DNA of 64,000 nucleotides from Sphaerosporella brunnea (lineage: Eukaryota; Ascomycota; Pezizomycetes; Pezizales; Pyronemataceae), in contig VXIS01000038.1 of assembly GCA_008704415.1 (NCBI GenBank), positions 62,001 to 126,000 of the forward strand. The letters are read 5' to 3'. The position numbers and the translations under genes are program-made. The notes beneath the pieces were generated by a model. It was not told the origin of the DNA, searched no databases, and saw only the letters and a program-made list of their open reading frames with translations. Every line of letters begins with the position of its first letter. Positions within the stretch are counted from its first letter, which is position 1. Positions 32,791-43,440 of the stretch are shown piece after piece.

Positions 32791-33701
32791 CCGTATAATT
32801 CCTTATATAGCGCGCACTTTGAAATACCGCGCAACTTTATTATACCGAGTACTGGTGCTAGGGGGGTAGGCAGCAGCGCCAGAAACTGATAATTACACTT
32901 GTACAGCAATTTCACCATCTCCTCCCGCTCTTTGGCTTCAATCTGCTGTGCCAAAGCACCCTTTTCGTCAAGTAGTCGTAAAAATTGAGGCCAATTGTCC
33001 TCCTGCAGAAGCCCACCTCTGCAGTTTTTCTTCCCGTGTCGTACTCCTCCTCTTTGAGATCCCTTCCCTAGGCTCCTTCACTGCCTTGCGCTTGAAAGGA
33101 TTCACAATGCGCGTTCTCTCATGGATCGTTGCATAGGTGCCAGCGGGGGACGGCCTTCTACTGCTTCTAGGGAGCGGTAGAGAGTTCGTGCAACGTGTAC
33201 CGACTGGGATTGGGTCGTGGCCTTCACGTCGGGGCCTTGCCTCTTGATATTACCCTCCGTGCTGCCGCCGCCGTCGCTGCTCAGGCAGCTCCCTCGCCAG
33301 GCTGCTATTACTTGAACTAGTCGTATGTAGCTGGGACGCCGAGCCCACAGCGCGGTCAACATACTGTCGGGGTGGAGTTGGAAGATGGTTCGTCTCCTCC
33401 TGTACTTGATTGAGAATGTCGTAGTCTTCAGTGCTCATCCCTACGTTCACAAGTCAGTTTTCCATGCTTTCCAAGATTCTGAGAACATACTGGGCTGGGG
33501 CTGTTGAGATGCTGCGGGGGTTCAGTGTTTGGTGCGCGATGCACTGTTGGTGGATGTTAGTGGTGCGCCGTTGGTGGACGTCAATGAAACACCTGCTTGA
33601 CCTACCTGACATCATGTTGGCTGGTCCGGGTTCTACTCTCAGAAACCCTAACCGCCCAGAGTTTTGAACACAGCGCGCGCGGTATATAAGGAATTATACG
33701 G
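32791..33701 (-). mobile_element. TA-flanked inverted-repeat element (Tc1/mariner-like) inside F1
   Basis: The inverted ends CCGTATAATTCCTTATATA are followed by GCGCGC-like bases on both sides and flanked by TA (32789-32790 and 33702-33703), as expected of Tc1/mariner-superfamily insertions. The 911-bp interior has minus-strand coding traces (DYDILNQVQEETNHLPTPPR near 33420; AQQIEAKEREEMVKLLYKCN near 32930) that resemble an accessory helical protein more than a transposase. A PIF/Harbinger relation is an alternative. No DDE motif was seen. Confidence 0.75.
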
Positions 33702-33764
33702 TACCTTAATTCTTTTCTCCCTACATCTTCAACTCAGGACAGCTTAACAGCTTCTTCTCACACT

Positions 33765-34280
33765 GTGGAAAACCTTCTAGATGACTATTTGGACTTTCTT
33801 TTTTCTTCCCCAGTTGCCAGGGTTGCAGAGACGCAGCCAGGATTTACCCAGGACATCATGGAGCCGATAGAAAAGCGCGAGGTCACCCCTCTGGATTGGT
33901 GGAAAGCAAATAGCCATCGCTTTCCAACGCTCTCCAGAATGGCTCGCGACTATCTCTCGATACCAGCCACAAGTGTCCCAGCTGAAAGTCATTTCTCTCA
34001 AGCTGGAGATCTCACCACCAAGAAGCGAAAGACGCTGCTGGAAACCTCAAGTAGCCCTTGCTTGTTGCTCAAAAGCTGGTTGGGGCAGGACGCTGTGGAG
34101 CAGTGGGAACGTGAAAGGTTAAGCAAGGAGGAAGCAGGAGAGATTGACAGTGGCGATGAGGTTCCGGTTCCCGATACCCATCAGGAATCACTACTGAGAG
34201 TGAGAATGATGCGGACGCTGAGCAACTGTTGTCAGCTTATATTCCTAGATATGTTGAATACTATTACAATTATGTGGTAA
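33765..34280 (+). pseudogene. hAT transposase C-terminal domain (family F1)
   Basis: The 171-codon frame contains LDWWKANSHRFPTLSRMARD, then YLSIPATSVPAESHFSQAGD and KKRKTLLETSSSPCLLLKSW. These are, in order, the W-W motif, the A-x-DYL-x-I-P-A-T-S-V-P-x-E core and the R-x-x-L-x-x-x helix of the hAT dimerisation region (Dimer_Tnp_hAT), followed by an acidic tail. It is the best preserved hAT coding part in the window, but its N-terminal half is cut by the TA-flanked insertion. Confidence 0.9.
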
Positions 34281-35232
34281 AGCAGAACAGCTCGAGCTGG
34301 CTCGAGCCGACACCCACGGCTCGGACGCGAGCCCGAACCTCCACCTCCGCGAGCCGAGCCGGCTCGAGATGGCCTTGAAGGATTGATTCGAGCCGGCTCG
34401 TGTCCATCACTAGTTTCGCTCAAGTTAACTCCCCGTCCTACAACCACCCCGCTTCGCCTCCCCCTCCCAAATCCGAAACGCCAACTTCACTCGGGCAACC
34501 TCACTGATGGCAGCCAACCAACAGCCAGCGCTCAGCGCACGTATGGAAGAAGATGCGATGCGAGCATTCAACAAAGACCTCAGTGGACATTGGGGTAAGG
34601 CGCTGCCTGTATTTCTCACCGCTGTTAACCTCACTGGTAGAAGCGCAATGAGCACCGATTCCCGAATCTTGCAAGAATGGCACGAGATCTGGGCCTTCAG
34701 GGTACCCTGCGAGCAACGTTCGCAGTGGCTGTGACATAATCACCAAGATGCGGTACCGTCTTCTCGAAGAATCGAGTAGCATTCTCCTACTGGTTGAAGC
34801 AGACGGATGTGAAACCCTGGGAAAAATGGGGACATGAGGAGGACGAGAACCAGCCAGCGCCGACTGGTGACCATGATGCAGCGGAGGCTGTTGAATCAGA
34901 CGTTGATGCTTCGCTAAACTCCTCTTCGGGTCTCCCAGACCTATCAGATTGATCTGCGCACTTTGTGGTCTCAAAGATAATTTACATCGCCCTGCAACGG
35001 CTCTCGCGTTGCGTCACAAGGTGGTTTTATGTCTGGCGGGCTCGGGCTTTATCTCAAGCTCATGGTGCTCCGGCTCGGCCTCGCGAGTCCAGCATCAAAA
35101 TCGCACGAGCATCTTCAGTTCTTTAATTCATCTTTTTTCGCCTATGTTTTCCCGAGCTTGTTGAGAAAAAGAGGCTGCTCAGACTCGAGTCTACCCTGAG
35201 CTCGACTCGACTCCGCTCGTACGCAACACTGC

Positions 35233-36045
35233 CGAATACTCTCGGCCATGATCGCCTGAATACGCACATTGTTCGACTGTGCTGAGCCTCGCGGTAAGCC
35301 TACGTATTAAATGCCTACCCATGTCCTTACCAGGTGGCGGCTGGTAGCTTAGAATACCTTGCAGAGCAAAAGACCGTCAACATCAATCTTCAAGGCTTCC
35401 AAAATGGCATGCATCGATACACATGGGCATTCCTGCATGGTACGTACGTTTGAAAATTTCTGCGGCGGGTAAACGGTGAATTATTCGACAGCAAATCTGC
35501 TCATTTGTGAATGCCGCCTCGGCAACGGCCCGTCACCGACCCGCTCCTCCCCGCGTTCGATATATATATCGCCGATGCCGCAAGTACGGGGTACACTCTT
35601 GCAAGTATCCGAGTTGTGAAGAGGTACTCTTGGCACGTTGTTGAGGGCTCACAGCCGGGCAACAGCGACATGCAGTCAGCTCTTTGCAGTGCTCCTCACG
35701 GTCCGTCTGGTCCAGTCCCCGTTCGGACTGAGCTGGGTCGAACGTGACGGTTCAGTCTTAAGGCAGGACCAGGACTGGCAGTGTTTCGGGCCGCACGGCT
35801 CGCACCACCTGCAGTTAACCGTGGTCGACCGCAGTCCGCCGGTTAGGGTTAGGGTTAAGCGGGCAAACATGTAGCAACCTTTTGTCTATTTCCTTACCAG
35901 TGTTCACGACCGCTGTGTCACTGCCATCCACGATCCTCCAAGTGACTCGTTTATCGCGGTATTTGTTTCTATTTTTCTTCCTCTTTTCGACGTCCACCTT
36001 GGACAATTTTGTGGGTATCTATCTCGCAGTTGCTCAAGTGGGTTC
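35233..36045. other. Gene-free interval with telomeric repeat
   Basis: No supported gene. Plus-strand frames of 78 codons near 35511 and 35638 lack coding features. Confidence 0.45.
35841..35858. repeat. Interstitial telomeric repeat (TTAGGG, three units)
   Basis: GGTTAGGGTTAGGGTTAA, in opposite orientation to the repeats at 3.9, 20.3, 46.2 and 62.5 kb. Confidence 0.85.
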
Positions 36046-36720
36046 TTGGTGGAGAAAATGGCAAATTTGGCGGCGGTCTTCGTATCCAGGTCTGCTCAGA
36101 CCTGCGGTGAGCGCTCAAACAGTGCCGTCTGTTGGCTCAATGCAGTTTGCTTACCTCGCTGGCACCTCCATCTCAAGCTCCACCTAGAGCCCATCGTCGT
36201 GATGCCTGATGTGGGAGTTGGGCGTCTTTTCCTTGCGCAAGAACATATCCATGACGTGAGATCCATCAGGCTCTGCGGAGATGCTCCCAACGGGCGCAAT
36301 GGAGAGATCGCTGGGAAGTGAAGTAAGGCCTGAGGAAACCGTGGTTTTACAGTGTGCGCCTCCCATTTCAAGGAGTGCCCAAGGTTACGCCTGAGAAGTC
36401 TGGCTGTGGAGAGAAATGATGCTGAACGTTGATCTTCAGTGGCGGGTGAGCGTCGGTTGTGGTTGTTAAGGCTTCTGACAACGGTGTTGATGGTCACAGT
36501 GCAGTCAAGTAAAATTTATAACGCTGGCGAAGTGCGTGGATGGTTTTTCTTGTTTTTTTTGAAGGGTCCACCGCCGCGCGGCAAGGCCCGCCGTCGGTAC
36601 ACAGCGTCAACCCCGACGGGTATCAAATCCACTCAGCTTACTAATGATTCAGTCGAGCGTCGTCACCCGCGGTCTTGTCCAGCGCCTGAGCGCCGCCGAC
36701 TGGATCGGACTGGATAATTG
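36046..36720 (+). repeat. Dispersed repeat R, copy 1
   Basis: The block aligns with 57448-57970. Shared segments include ATCCAGG...CTGCTCAG, GCGCTCAAACA, GGCACCTCCATC, a GATGTGG/GATGTTG...TTTTCC segment, CTGAGCGTTGA-like and GGTTGTGGT(T/C)GTTAAGG. The peptide (I/V)-x-MPDV...RL-L-x-x-x-HI-DVR-I-L-G is conserved (VVMPDVGVGRLFLAQEHIHD against IIYMPDVAFPRLVLGKRHIC), so the repeat probably contains a coding relic. Element type unknown. Confidence 0.65.
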
Positions 36721-36889
36721 CGTTGCGCTGGACCGCGGCATACGTTCCAGTCTGGACTTGCAGCCTCAGACGGACCGTGATTAGCACTGGCTCTTTGGTG
36801 GGTCCACGAGCCATTAGGGAGCTGAGTCGTTAATGACCGTGACACAACTCGAAAACAGTCGTTCTCCGGTGGTGAGGAGTGACGCTGCT

Positions 36890-37370
36890 CGCCTGCGCGG
36901 GTGGGAGGCGTGGTTAATATTGCTCGCGCCGCATTGCATCGCCGGTGGAGTAACCCTAACACCAACTCTGGTGGAGTGTCCATCCCTAATTATGTATTCG
37001 GCAAGTACGTCCTCGCAACCATCAGCGTCTTCTCTTCCGAGTTGGTTACGCTGTCAGACGGCACCCTGCAGCGCCGGCTCACCAGGCCCGTTCCACCCCC
37101 ATCTGGCCACAGCAGTCGGTCGATGGCTTCACGATCAGGTGGAAGGACATGAACCATCCGCATCTGCCTGAAGAAATGCTGCTGACGGAGGCCTTTGTAT
37201 CTTTTGATCAACTTCACGCGAAGGTGAACAGCGTATTCACAGCGCGACCGCTTGTTAGGTTGGCAAGAGACTGGATTGGGGTTTCCGTGGATCCGCCATC
37301 CCAGGCTTCGTCAAGCGATGTTCATCTCTCCAGTGGAGATGATAGTGACGATGCCGACTGGAACCCGTAA
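36890..37370 (+). pseudogene. Frameshifted unknown gene
   Basis: A first frame (PNYVFGKYVLATISVFSSEL and onward) passes with a one-base shift near 37090 into a second frame that reads DGFTIRWKDMNHPHLPEEML, then an acidic SSGDDSDDADWNP end and TAA at 37370. Both parts look coding, and from ATG 37149 alone it would encode 73 residues. Family not recognised; a transposase or retroelement origin is possible. Confidence 0.45.
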
Positions 37371-38341
37371 TGCGTGCAGAGCAATTGATCGAGCTGGGGG
37401 GTCTGGGTATTTAGGGTTTTCTGGTTGTTTGGCGTTCGGTGTGGCGATGAATATGATTGCAGCTTGTGTTCTTTCTTTCTTCAACTTGCATTTGGCGAGT
37501 TTGTCTCGCCGCGACCACAGCCGCGAGCTGTAGAGCGCGCTGTTGACTTGCAGACAGAATGTTGCGGTCGAATCATAGTCGACCTTCAGCGAGGGTTGTT
37601 GCTGTCTCCATCAGGGTTGTTGAAGCTCAAAGCGCAGTTGCAAAATGCGGCGGAATAATAGCAGATTTCCAGTAAACGTATTGGCCACACCTGTGCGGTA
37701 GTTCGATGCGTGGCTCCTAGCAATCAATTACGATTATCCACGGGAAACGAACCTCCTCCCATCAATTGGTGTGGCCTACCATGTGCCTCCACGCACACAC
37801 CAGCCACGGATTTACATCACGAAACGAGGTGCGCTATACGTAGTGTTGATTACACATGCGCCACCACCTCTTTGCAAACGAACAATTTGCTGGGTACAGA
37901 ATGTATTTCGTTCTCTAACCGTGGTACGCATTTTTTTTACTCCCCTCTTAATGCGTAGGCGGCCGCGATCTGCATGGCAAAACCTCTCGATCGTTGTGGG
38001 TTATGATCGGGCGCACTGTTCCCGCTACCGCACCGAGCGTGGTGGACTCTGTTGAGGCATAGCGTATGACTCTCTGGTGCATCCGAGCATGAAGCAGTAA
38101 TATACTAGGGCTCGTTTCTGCCTCTTATGGGAGCAGCAACTCGGACTTAGCTCTGTACCTTGTTCGTAGTGTCCGCTGAATGAAACCTATCGTCAACAGA
38201 CTCATCATTGATGACGGTAGTTTTTCAGTTCCACCGACCAGCAACGCCAATCACTTGGGTAGCGGCTCTTCGGGCCTCGACGAAACGCATATTTGAGGAT
38301 CTTGCGGGCGATTTGGAAGGGAGTCGAAGCCTCGACCAGGA
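37371..38341. other. Gene-free interval
   Basis: Short frames only; no repeat termini recognised. Confidence 0.45.
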
Positions 38342-38997
38342 TCATTCCGGGCTTGTAGGTGACGCATCGCTGGCAATGGTTACCAGACTTCCAGTCCGCC
38401 GTGGCGGCGATGCCGGGGTGATGATCAGGCGCTGCTCAGAAGTCTCCACCGTGATGGTTCGGTCGAGCACGTCGCGGTCGGCAAGGCGCTCCAAGTCGCT
38501 GCTTGCCACGCACAGGACGATTTCGTGTTTTGCTTTTTGTTGCCTGGCGTACTCGGGCATCTCTTGATTGACCCAGTCCCAATGCGCCGGGTCGACGATG
38601 TCGCCAAACATGTCCCTGATCGTGTGCATGTCGATCTCCATCTCGGACACGACTCCCATGTTCGTTCCCTGTCCTGGAGTCAGCGTCCAGATGTCACGGG
38701 TGTCGTGGCAGGGGGAAGGGGGAGTCACCTTCCAGGTTTCCGCTAACTGCCGGTCAAGGTAGTATACATGCTGTTCTGGGTCGTCTGTGATTGAGAACTT
38801 CAGCCGCGTAGTATCCCGCCATGCTGAGCATCCGACATTACGTCATGCTATCGCACTGGAGCACCCGGCCCTGGAAGGGTCACGACTTCTTCGAGATCGT
38901 CCGTCCACTGGCAGGTGAGGATCCTGCGGCTGTTCCTCGCCTTCGCTGTGGGCAGCGCAGTGTTGGTGACAGTGCTCGCTGGTTCCATCGCGGCCAT
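38342..38997 (-). pseudogene. Unknown acidic protein with one break
   Basis: ATG at 38997 (MAAMEPASTVTNTALPTAKA) opens 49 codons to a TAG at 38848-38850. A second frame then runs from about 38832 to 38342: LKFSITDDPEQHVYYLDRQL, later MGVVSEMEIDMHTIRDMFGD and HWDWVNQEMPEYARQQKAKH, ending SPTSPE. Codon use and composition look genuine in both parts, and a CTATAC box lies about 45 bp upstream of the ATG. One indel or missed splice separates them, so it may be a recent pseudogene or a sequencing error. The family is unknown. Confidence 0.55.
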
Positions 38998-39214
38998 GGG
39001 AGAGTCATCGGTGGGTTCGTGTTGCCGTATAGAGCGTTGTATTCTGGGGGACGAAGAGGTTGCACTGAACGGTAAGATGTTCCAGGATGGTGGGCTTATT
39101 GGTGTTGATGGGGAGCGAGTGCGGGCATATGGAGCTGGTCGATGGATAATGTGTGTGCGCGACAGATACGAACGATGAAAAGCTCGTTGCCAACCACAGG
39201 AAACGCCCCGGCAG

Positions 39215-39457
39215 TTGATTGCTATGGACTTCCACAACCAGCACTGCAACCGAAACACACGCAGCGGGAATCAATCGCTGGACCGGCGTTTCAAGCCACG
39301 CGGCTACAGAGACTTCAGCTGGACACATTTTGACGGCACGATTGCTCTCCGTGGAGGCATGGCTGGAGAAATCACTCTGCTGCGGAAACAAATGCTGAAG
39401 CTTCAAAACCGCGACTCTGGCAGTCATTCAGCGCAACCCGGTAGGCGCAAGACCTAG
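39215..39457 (+). pseudogene. Unknown coding fragment, 3' end of a gene
   Basis: The frame reads FKPRGYRDFSWTHFDGTIAL, then a coiled-coil-like GEITLLRKQMLKLQNRDSGS and stops at 39457. There is no ATG at its start, so the 5' end is missing. It converges with the minus-strand gene at 39454-39657, sharing the last bases. Confidence 0.4.
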
Positions 39458-39657
39458 ATCAGCTGCTCATCCAGACGCCCGTCGCCGTGGCTGTGGGTCG
39501 ATACGCATACGCCATGAATCTTGAGATCATGCTCGGCCCGCTCCCGAAACAAATGTTTTTGCGACGTGAATCGCGTTCCGACATCCGGATATGATCTGGC
39601 GGTGGTAAACAAGTCATCCGCTACACTGCCGCGGTTGCCGACAGCTACCACTAGCAT
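39454..39657 (-). CDS. Unknown 67-residue protein
   Basis: ATG at 39657 (an in-frame TGA lies three codons upstream, which fixes the start) opens MLVVAVGNRGSVADDLFTTA, and later TSQKHLFRERAEHDLKIHGV, ending in TAG. The hydrophobic-beta plus G-x-R-G-S start is faintly like a nucleotide-binding strand, but the protein is too short for a domain. It may be a fragment. Confidence 0.4.
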   Translation of the reverse strand: MLVVAVGNRGSVADDLFTTARSYPDVGTRFTSQKHLFRERAEHDLKIHGVCVSTHSHGDGRLDEQLI

Positions 39658-39699
39658 GCCTATCCCTCATAAACCACAGCCATCGTTCCTTGAGGTCCC

Positions 39700-40840
39700 T
39701 GTGGTTTGAGTCCAATTCTTCACGGGGCCATGATGTTCGGCTACTCAGAGTTCCGCCGGTGAAGGGGGTGAACCGCTGAGCCAGTTCCTTCACTGCTACG
39801 ACTCTTACACGGTGAGCAACGCCTGCCAGTGGCGGATGCGTGCTCTCACAATTTCAATGAAGAGTAGGAAGATTTGTTCCGCGCCAGGTGGACGTTGAGA
39901 CTCAAAGTAGCGCTTTTTCTTCTTCCCTAAGCTGTGCTGAGGATGCACCGTCTAGAAAACACCGACGACGGCGGGTTTGGCTTGCCCCAGGGAGCTGGGG
40001 CTGTTTGTGGTCACGTAGGCAAAAAGGACGTTTCTATTCGCCATATAGCCCCGTTGCGGAGTGAGATATCACGACGCCGGGGGTATCAATCGTATGGAGT
40101 CGATGCGGTGTGCAGCAGGTTGCCGTTATTGCGTGTGAAGGCCACACTTGCACCGCACCTGTTGCAGAGCACCGAAAAACTGACAAGCAAATGCATACAG
40201 TGGCACTCGTGCTTTACATAGTCTGTTTCTCTCCCGAGCAGTTGGCATCTCACGCCATTGAGCTCGATCGCTGTCTTGAAAAAGCAATTCCACCCCAGTG
40301 CTGTATATGCACCCACGGCTCCCAGCACAACATCGACTCGCGCAGACGCTGTTTTTACATTCCTGTGTGCGGACGACGGACCTGGGGGCTATGATCATGG
40401 GGTCAAGCGTAGGGTTGATGAAGCACCGCTAGAGGCGTGAGTGTGGCCGCTCACAGTGAGCACTGTTGTTATTGCTCTCTTGGAGGACGTGCACTGCACA
40501 CCTGACCGGTAGGGTTCTCAATCTCCGGATTGGCACAGAGTGGCGCCCAGTGGCGTCCGCTCTTCATCCCCGCGCAAAGACTGAGGCGGTCAACAAGCAG
40601 CCGACTAATGCAAACACTGATGGCTAGCATTGTCACTCGCCATTCCGTCCCACCTTCCAACGTCTGGTTGTTATTTCCCGAGTGCTGGGTAGTGACGCTC
40701 TCACTCCGGCGACTACAAGCCTTGATGCACCAGACACCTCAGCAAAGCAGATGCGCGCGGTGTCCGTTGCCCGGTGCTGTAGCGTTTAGGGTTACTCAAC
40801 AATGTGCACGCAGTACAGCCTCCCGGCCCACGCCCCACCG
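39700..40840. other. Gene-poor interval
   Basis: Overlapping short frames on both strands; none with an ATG, intron signals and coding composition together. Confidence 0.4.
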
Positions 40841-40844
40841 ACGA

Positions 40845-41549
40845 GTAGACACACATCCTTATCGCGCAGTTCATTTGCGACAATGGTTGCGGCACCGCCT
40901 ACCACCGGTGCAAGAACCACACCTATCCGGAGTGGAAGGCGGTCCTGACCGAGGCTCTCAACCAAGTCAAAATCTTCAAGAGGTTCGCGCTCCTGTATCG
41001 AGCGGGTGTGCACGCTCTCAGCAAGGACAATCACCTTTACACGTTCGGCACTTCCTTGGTTGGGCTGGGAATGGTCTGGGTCCGGAAACGCGGAATTCCG
41101 GACGTGGTTGCCGCCCCGCTTAGCCTGGCGGGTTAGGGTTAACCCTAACCCTCCAGCCCAGCAATCGCAGCTGCAGCGGGACCAAAACTGGGCTGACCAG
41201 CAGCTGTGGCAACGCGACCAGGACGCTCACCAGAAGACCAGCTGCAGGCGCTGCCGGGTCAGATTGACAACATATTTGCCGAGAAGCTGGCGGCCGTTCT
41301 GGCCGCACGTCGAGAGAACGGAGACCCCGCCCTGCCTTCACCCCACAGACAGTCGTCTGCTCCGCCCTTCCCGTGCGCCGAGTCGCCGTCTCCCTCGTCG
41401 CCTACCTCTGCTGCTGAGACTCCCAAGGCGCCCTCCCCCGAAAGCGCCCCGCGATAGACTACAGCTCGCCAGAGACCATTGCAGCAATGGAGAAGCTGAA
41501 TGAAGACGAAAGGCAATTAGTCAAGAGAATCCGTCTTAAAATGCTATGA
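40845..41549 (+). pseudogene. Unknown gene broken by a telomeric insertion and frameshifts
   Basis: A first frame (after TAG at 40842-40844) reads QFICDNGCGTAYHRCKNHTY, then PEWKAVLTEALNQVKIFKRF and VGLGMVWVRKRGIPDVVAAP, and is cut at LAG by the telomeric palindrome at 41130. After it a Gln/Asp-rich coiled coil (QLQRDQNWADQQLWQRDQDA) shifts frame near 41225 into IDNIFAEKLAAVLAARREN, a Pro/Ser stretch, and with another shift IDYSSPETIAAMEKLNEDER with stop at 41547-41549. The CDNGCG...HRCKNH cluster could bind zinc. I do not recognise the family. Confidence 0.5.
41130..41151. repeat. Head-to-head telomeric palindrome
   Basis: GGGTTAGGGTT is followed directly by its exact reverse complement AACCCTAACCC. 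This is a perfect 22-bp palindrome of two telomere arrays meeting at their G-strand 3' ends. It lies inside the coding trace described above. Confidence 0.9.
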
Positions 41550-43120
41550 TTGTAAAAAGCAGACTTTTTTTTTCAAAATTTTCGGTACGTAAGCAATTTG
41601 TCTTATTTTTTCCCAATCAAATATCTTAAAACGGGTGCTAAACTCCGACCAGTGGCTTGCATGACGCTGTGATACGTTTGGGGTGTGTTTGGTATGGCGA
41701 GAGAAGTCGGAGCGGTGGGAAAAAAAAAACAAGGACTTGCTGGTTGGCAGTGGTGATGTGTAGCATGACGATGAGGCATCGATTAACCATTGCCGGCGGT
41801 GGGACCAGCGTTCGCATTTCGTTTCATTGTATTTGACTCAATAGTGCGTATTTCAGTTTACCTGACTCGATAGTGCGCGGTTAATCGACATTGGCTGATC
41901 TCTGTCTTCTCGTCGGTGGAGTGCGGGGCTGGAAAGCTGTACTGCGCGTAAAGTTTGGCTCGAGACATAGTTGTGTGTAGCATGGATGGTGTGGGCGTGT
42001 AGATATGGGATGAGGGCGGCGCGCGCTGGTCAAGGTTGTGGGAGAAGTTGGAGTTCGGGTGGGTTCGATGAAACTGCGCCCTGCAGAACCTGCGGTCAAT
42101 CTTCGATAACCTCTCATGGTTGTACAGTACAACTCGCCGAACATAATACGCATGCAGCTGATCAGGGATTGGTAAGTGACTGGGCGTCTTCACGTCTGTT
42201 GGATATTTGATGGGTAATCGTGGGATTGGGGGGAATGGTATCAGGGTTCATCGTCATTTGATCTCGCCTTTTTTCGTTTTCGAAACTGCGCAGTGTTTCC
42301 CACACATATGACTTTACCTTAAGTTCGGAGCCAAGCGACTGCACAGCTCGTGGAGGAGCATGAGCGAAGACACTGAATAAAAGAAACTGCGCCGTTTTTC
42401 ACACACATACGCCCTGACTGCAGCGTGCTGAGTACCTATGACTATGCGCAACCTCAATGTTGGAGACATCGTACAGGGCTTGCGCTCGACGTTGGTGTGT
42501 ATCGAACTGGGTGACGGCGGATTCTCTGCACGTCTCTTTCCGATTGAAATCGGCGCAGGTCTAACCCCTGGGCTGCAAGTAGCTTGACATTGTTGTGAAA
42601 ATGCTGCTCGCTCTCAGCCACAGCGTCGGAGACAATGAGTTCTTTGCGGTGTTGTCTTTGCGGGCGCACTCCAAATCACAGGCATCACTCGGGCAAGCCA
42701 TAGGGAGCGGGTGACAAATTTGGACAGTGCTCGCTCAAAAACCCACATAATGTTGGTGGGGGTATGCTGCATAATACGAAAGTTGTAGGGTCCAACTACA
42801 AAATAGGCCTTTCGAAAGGGGTATCCTGCGTAATAGCCGGAAAAAAAACGGCATATGTCCAGTATGCCACCCGGAAACCTTTGACAATAGCACGATACCA
42901 GTTGTCCAGGATACCACCACATCATGAGCGATCACCCATTCCGTGAACGTCAAATCCGGTTGAATGTGGGACCTCTTCCACTGCATTCCCGCATCCTCTT
43001 GGCGGACTATCTTCTTTACCCCATCCCTCCACGCACCGGACGTACTATACTGATTGCCTTGCAATGATCCCCTCCCACCGTCACTACTTCTGCTACTTTC
43101 CTTACCCCCGGATCGGCAAT
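41550..43120. other. Gene-poor interval
   Basis: An AT-richer stretch (41550-41650) is followed by noncoding sequence. Minus-strand frames near 42454-43064 (for example RKAYFVVGPYNFRIMQHTPT) look like a heavily frameshifted old gene, but I cannot build a model. Confidence 0.4.
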
Positions 43121-43132
43121 TTACCCGTTAAG

Positions 43133-43327
43133 ATGGCAACAGTGGATGCAGCGGGCTCTAATGCAGCGGGTTCGAACCTTTTGAGCGTGACAGTCGAAAG
43201 CAACGCGCTAGAGCGACGGGAGTTGTTCAGCGCTTTTCAGGACTTCAAGGCAAGAATACACGCTTGGGATGCTGTCGCAGGATTTGGTGTGCGTTTCCGA
43301 GGCCACTCAAAGCCAGTTTTCTGGTAG
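43133..43327 (+). pseudogene. Possible FAR1/MULE-type N-terminal fragment
   Basis: ATG 43133 opens MATVDAAGSNAAGSNLLSVT, then ERRELFSAFQDFKARIHAWD and AVAGFGVRFRGHSKPVFW before a stop. The F-x-x-F-x-x-F/L-x-x-x-I-x-x-W-x-x-x-x-G-F-x-V-R pattern resembles the FAR1-like DNA-binding region at the start of Mutator-like transposases. The rest of such a protein is absent; about 20 bp downstream an F1-type hAT terminus begins. Alternatively it is an unrelated small gene. Confidence 0.35.
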
Positions 43328-43348
43328 ATTTGGAGAACGTGCTTGTAC

Positions 43349-43440
43349 TAGTGATGGACACAAGCAGAGTCAGCCCAAGAGCGAGCCGAGCTTCGGCTCG
43401 AGCTTAAGAACCATATTATATCGAATTCTGTGATTGCGCA
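43349..43440 (+). mobile_element. hAT family F1 terminus fragment
   Basis: TAGTGATGGACACAAGC followed by GAGCCGAGCTTCGGCTCGAG matches the F1 end at 34.4 kb (reverse complement TAGTGATGGACACGAGCC). No partner end was found nearby. A further weak match (TAGTGATAGACACGCTC) is near 59904. Confidence 0.6.

Larger units (their letters stand above)
32409..34412 (+). mobile_element. hAT family F1, 2004 bp, perfect 8-bp duplication, inside F2
   Basis: The ends TAGTGGACACGAGCCGAGCC and CGGCTCGTGTCCATCACTA are flanked by GTTTCGCT on both sides (32401-32408 and 34413-34420). Removing the element and one duplication restores the F2 sequence seen at 27.6 kb. Subterminal repeats are GAGCCGAGC/GCTCGAGCC. 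It carries an N-terminal open frame (MADKSSDALPPDELAAYFKK, 32592 onward) and a C-terminal hAT dimerisation domain (33765-34280), interrupted by a third element. Confidence 0.9.
32287..35232 (+). mobile_element. hAT family F2, copy 2, split by a nested element
   Basis: The left part (32287-32400: a TGTATTTTTGCCCTCGAGTG block, then CGAGCTTTCCAGATAGCACGAG, here quoted in part) and the right part (from 34413) match copy 1 in reverse orientation continuously across the insertion point. The right end CTCCGCTCGTACGCAACACTG matches the F2 terminus. The N-terminal relic QQPALSARMEEDAMRAFNKD (34507 onward) is the same peptide as in copy 1. Dimerisation-domain sequence follows but is scrambled by frameshifts. 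Confidence 0.8.

Noticed and set aside
33640..33660. Further telomeric repeats (single CCCTAA units at 33.65, 36.95, 40.79 and 61.93 kb)
   Set aside because: Single units are expected by chance at this length and were not counted.
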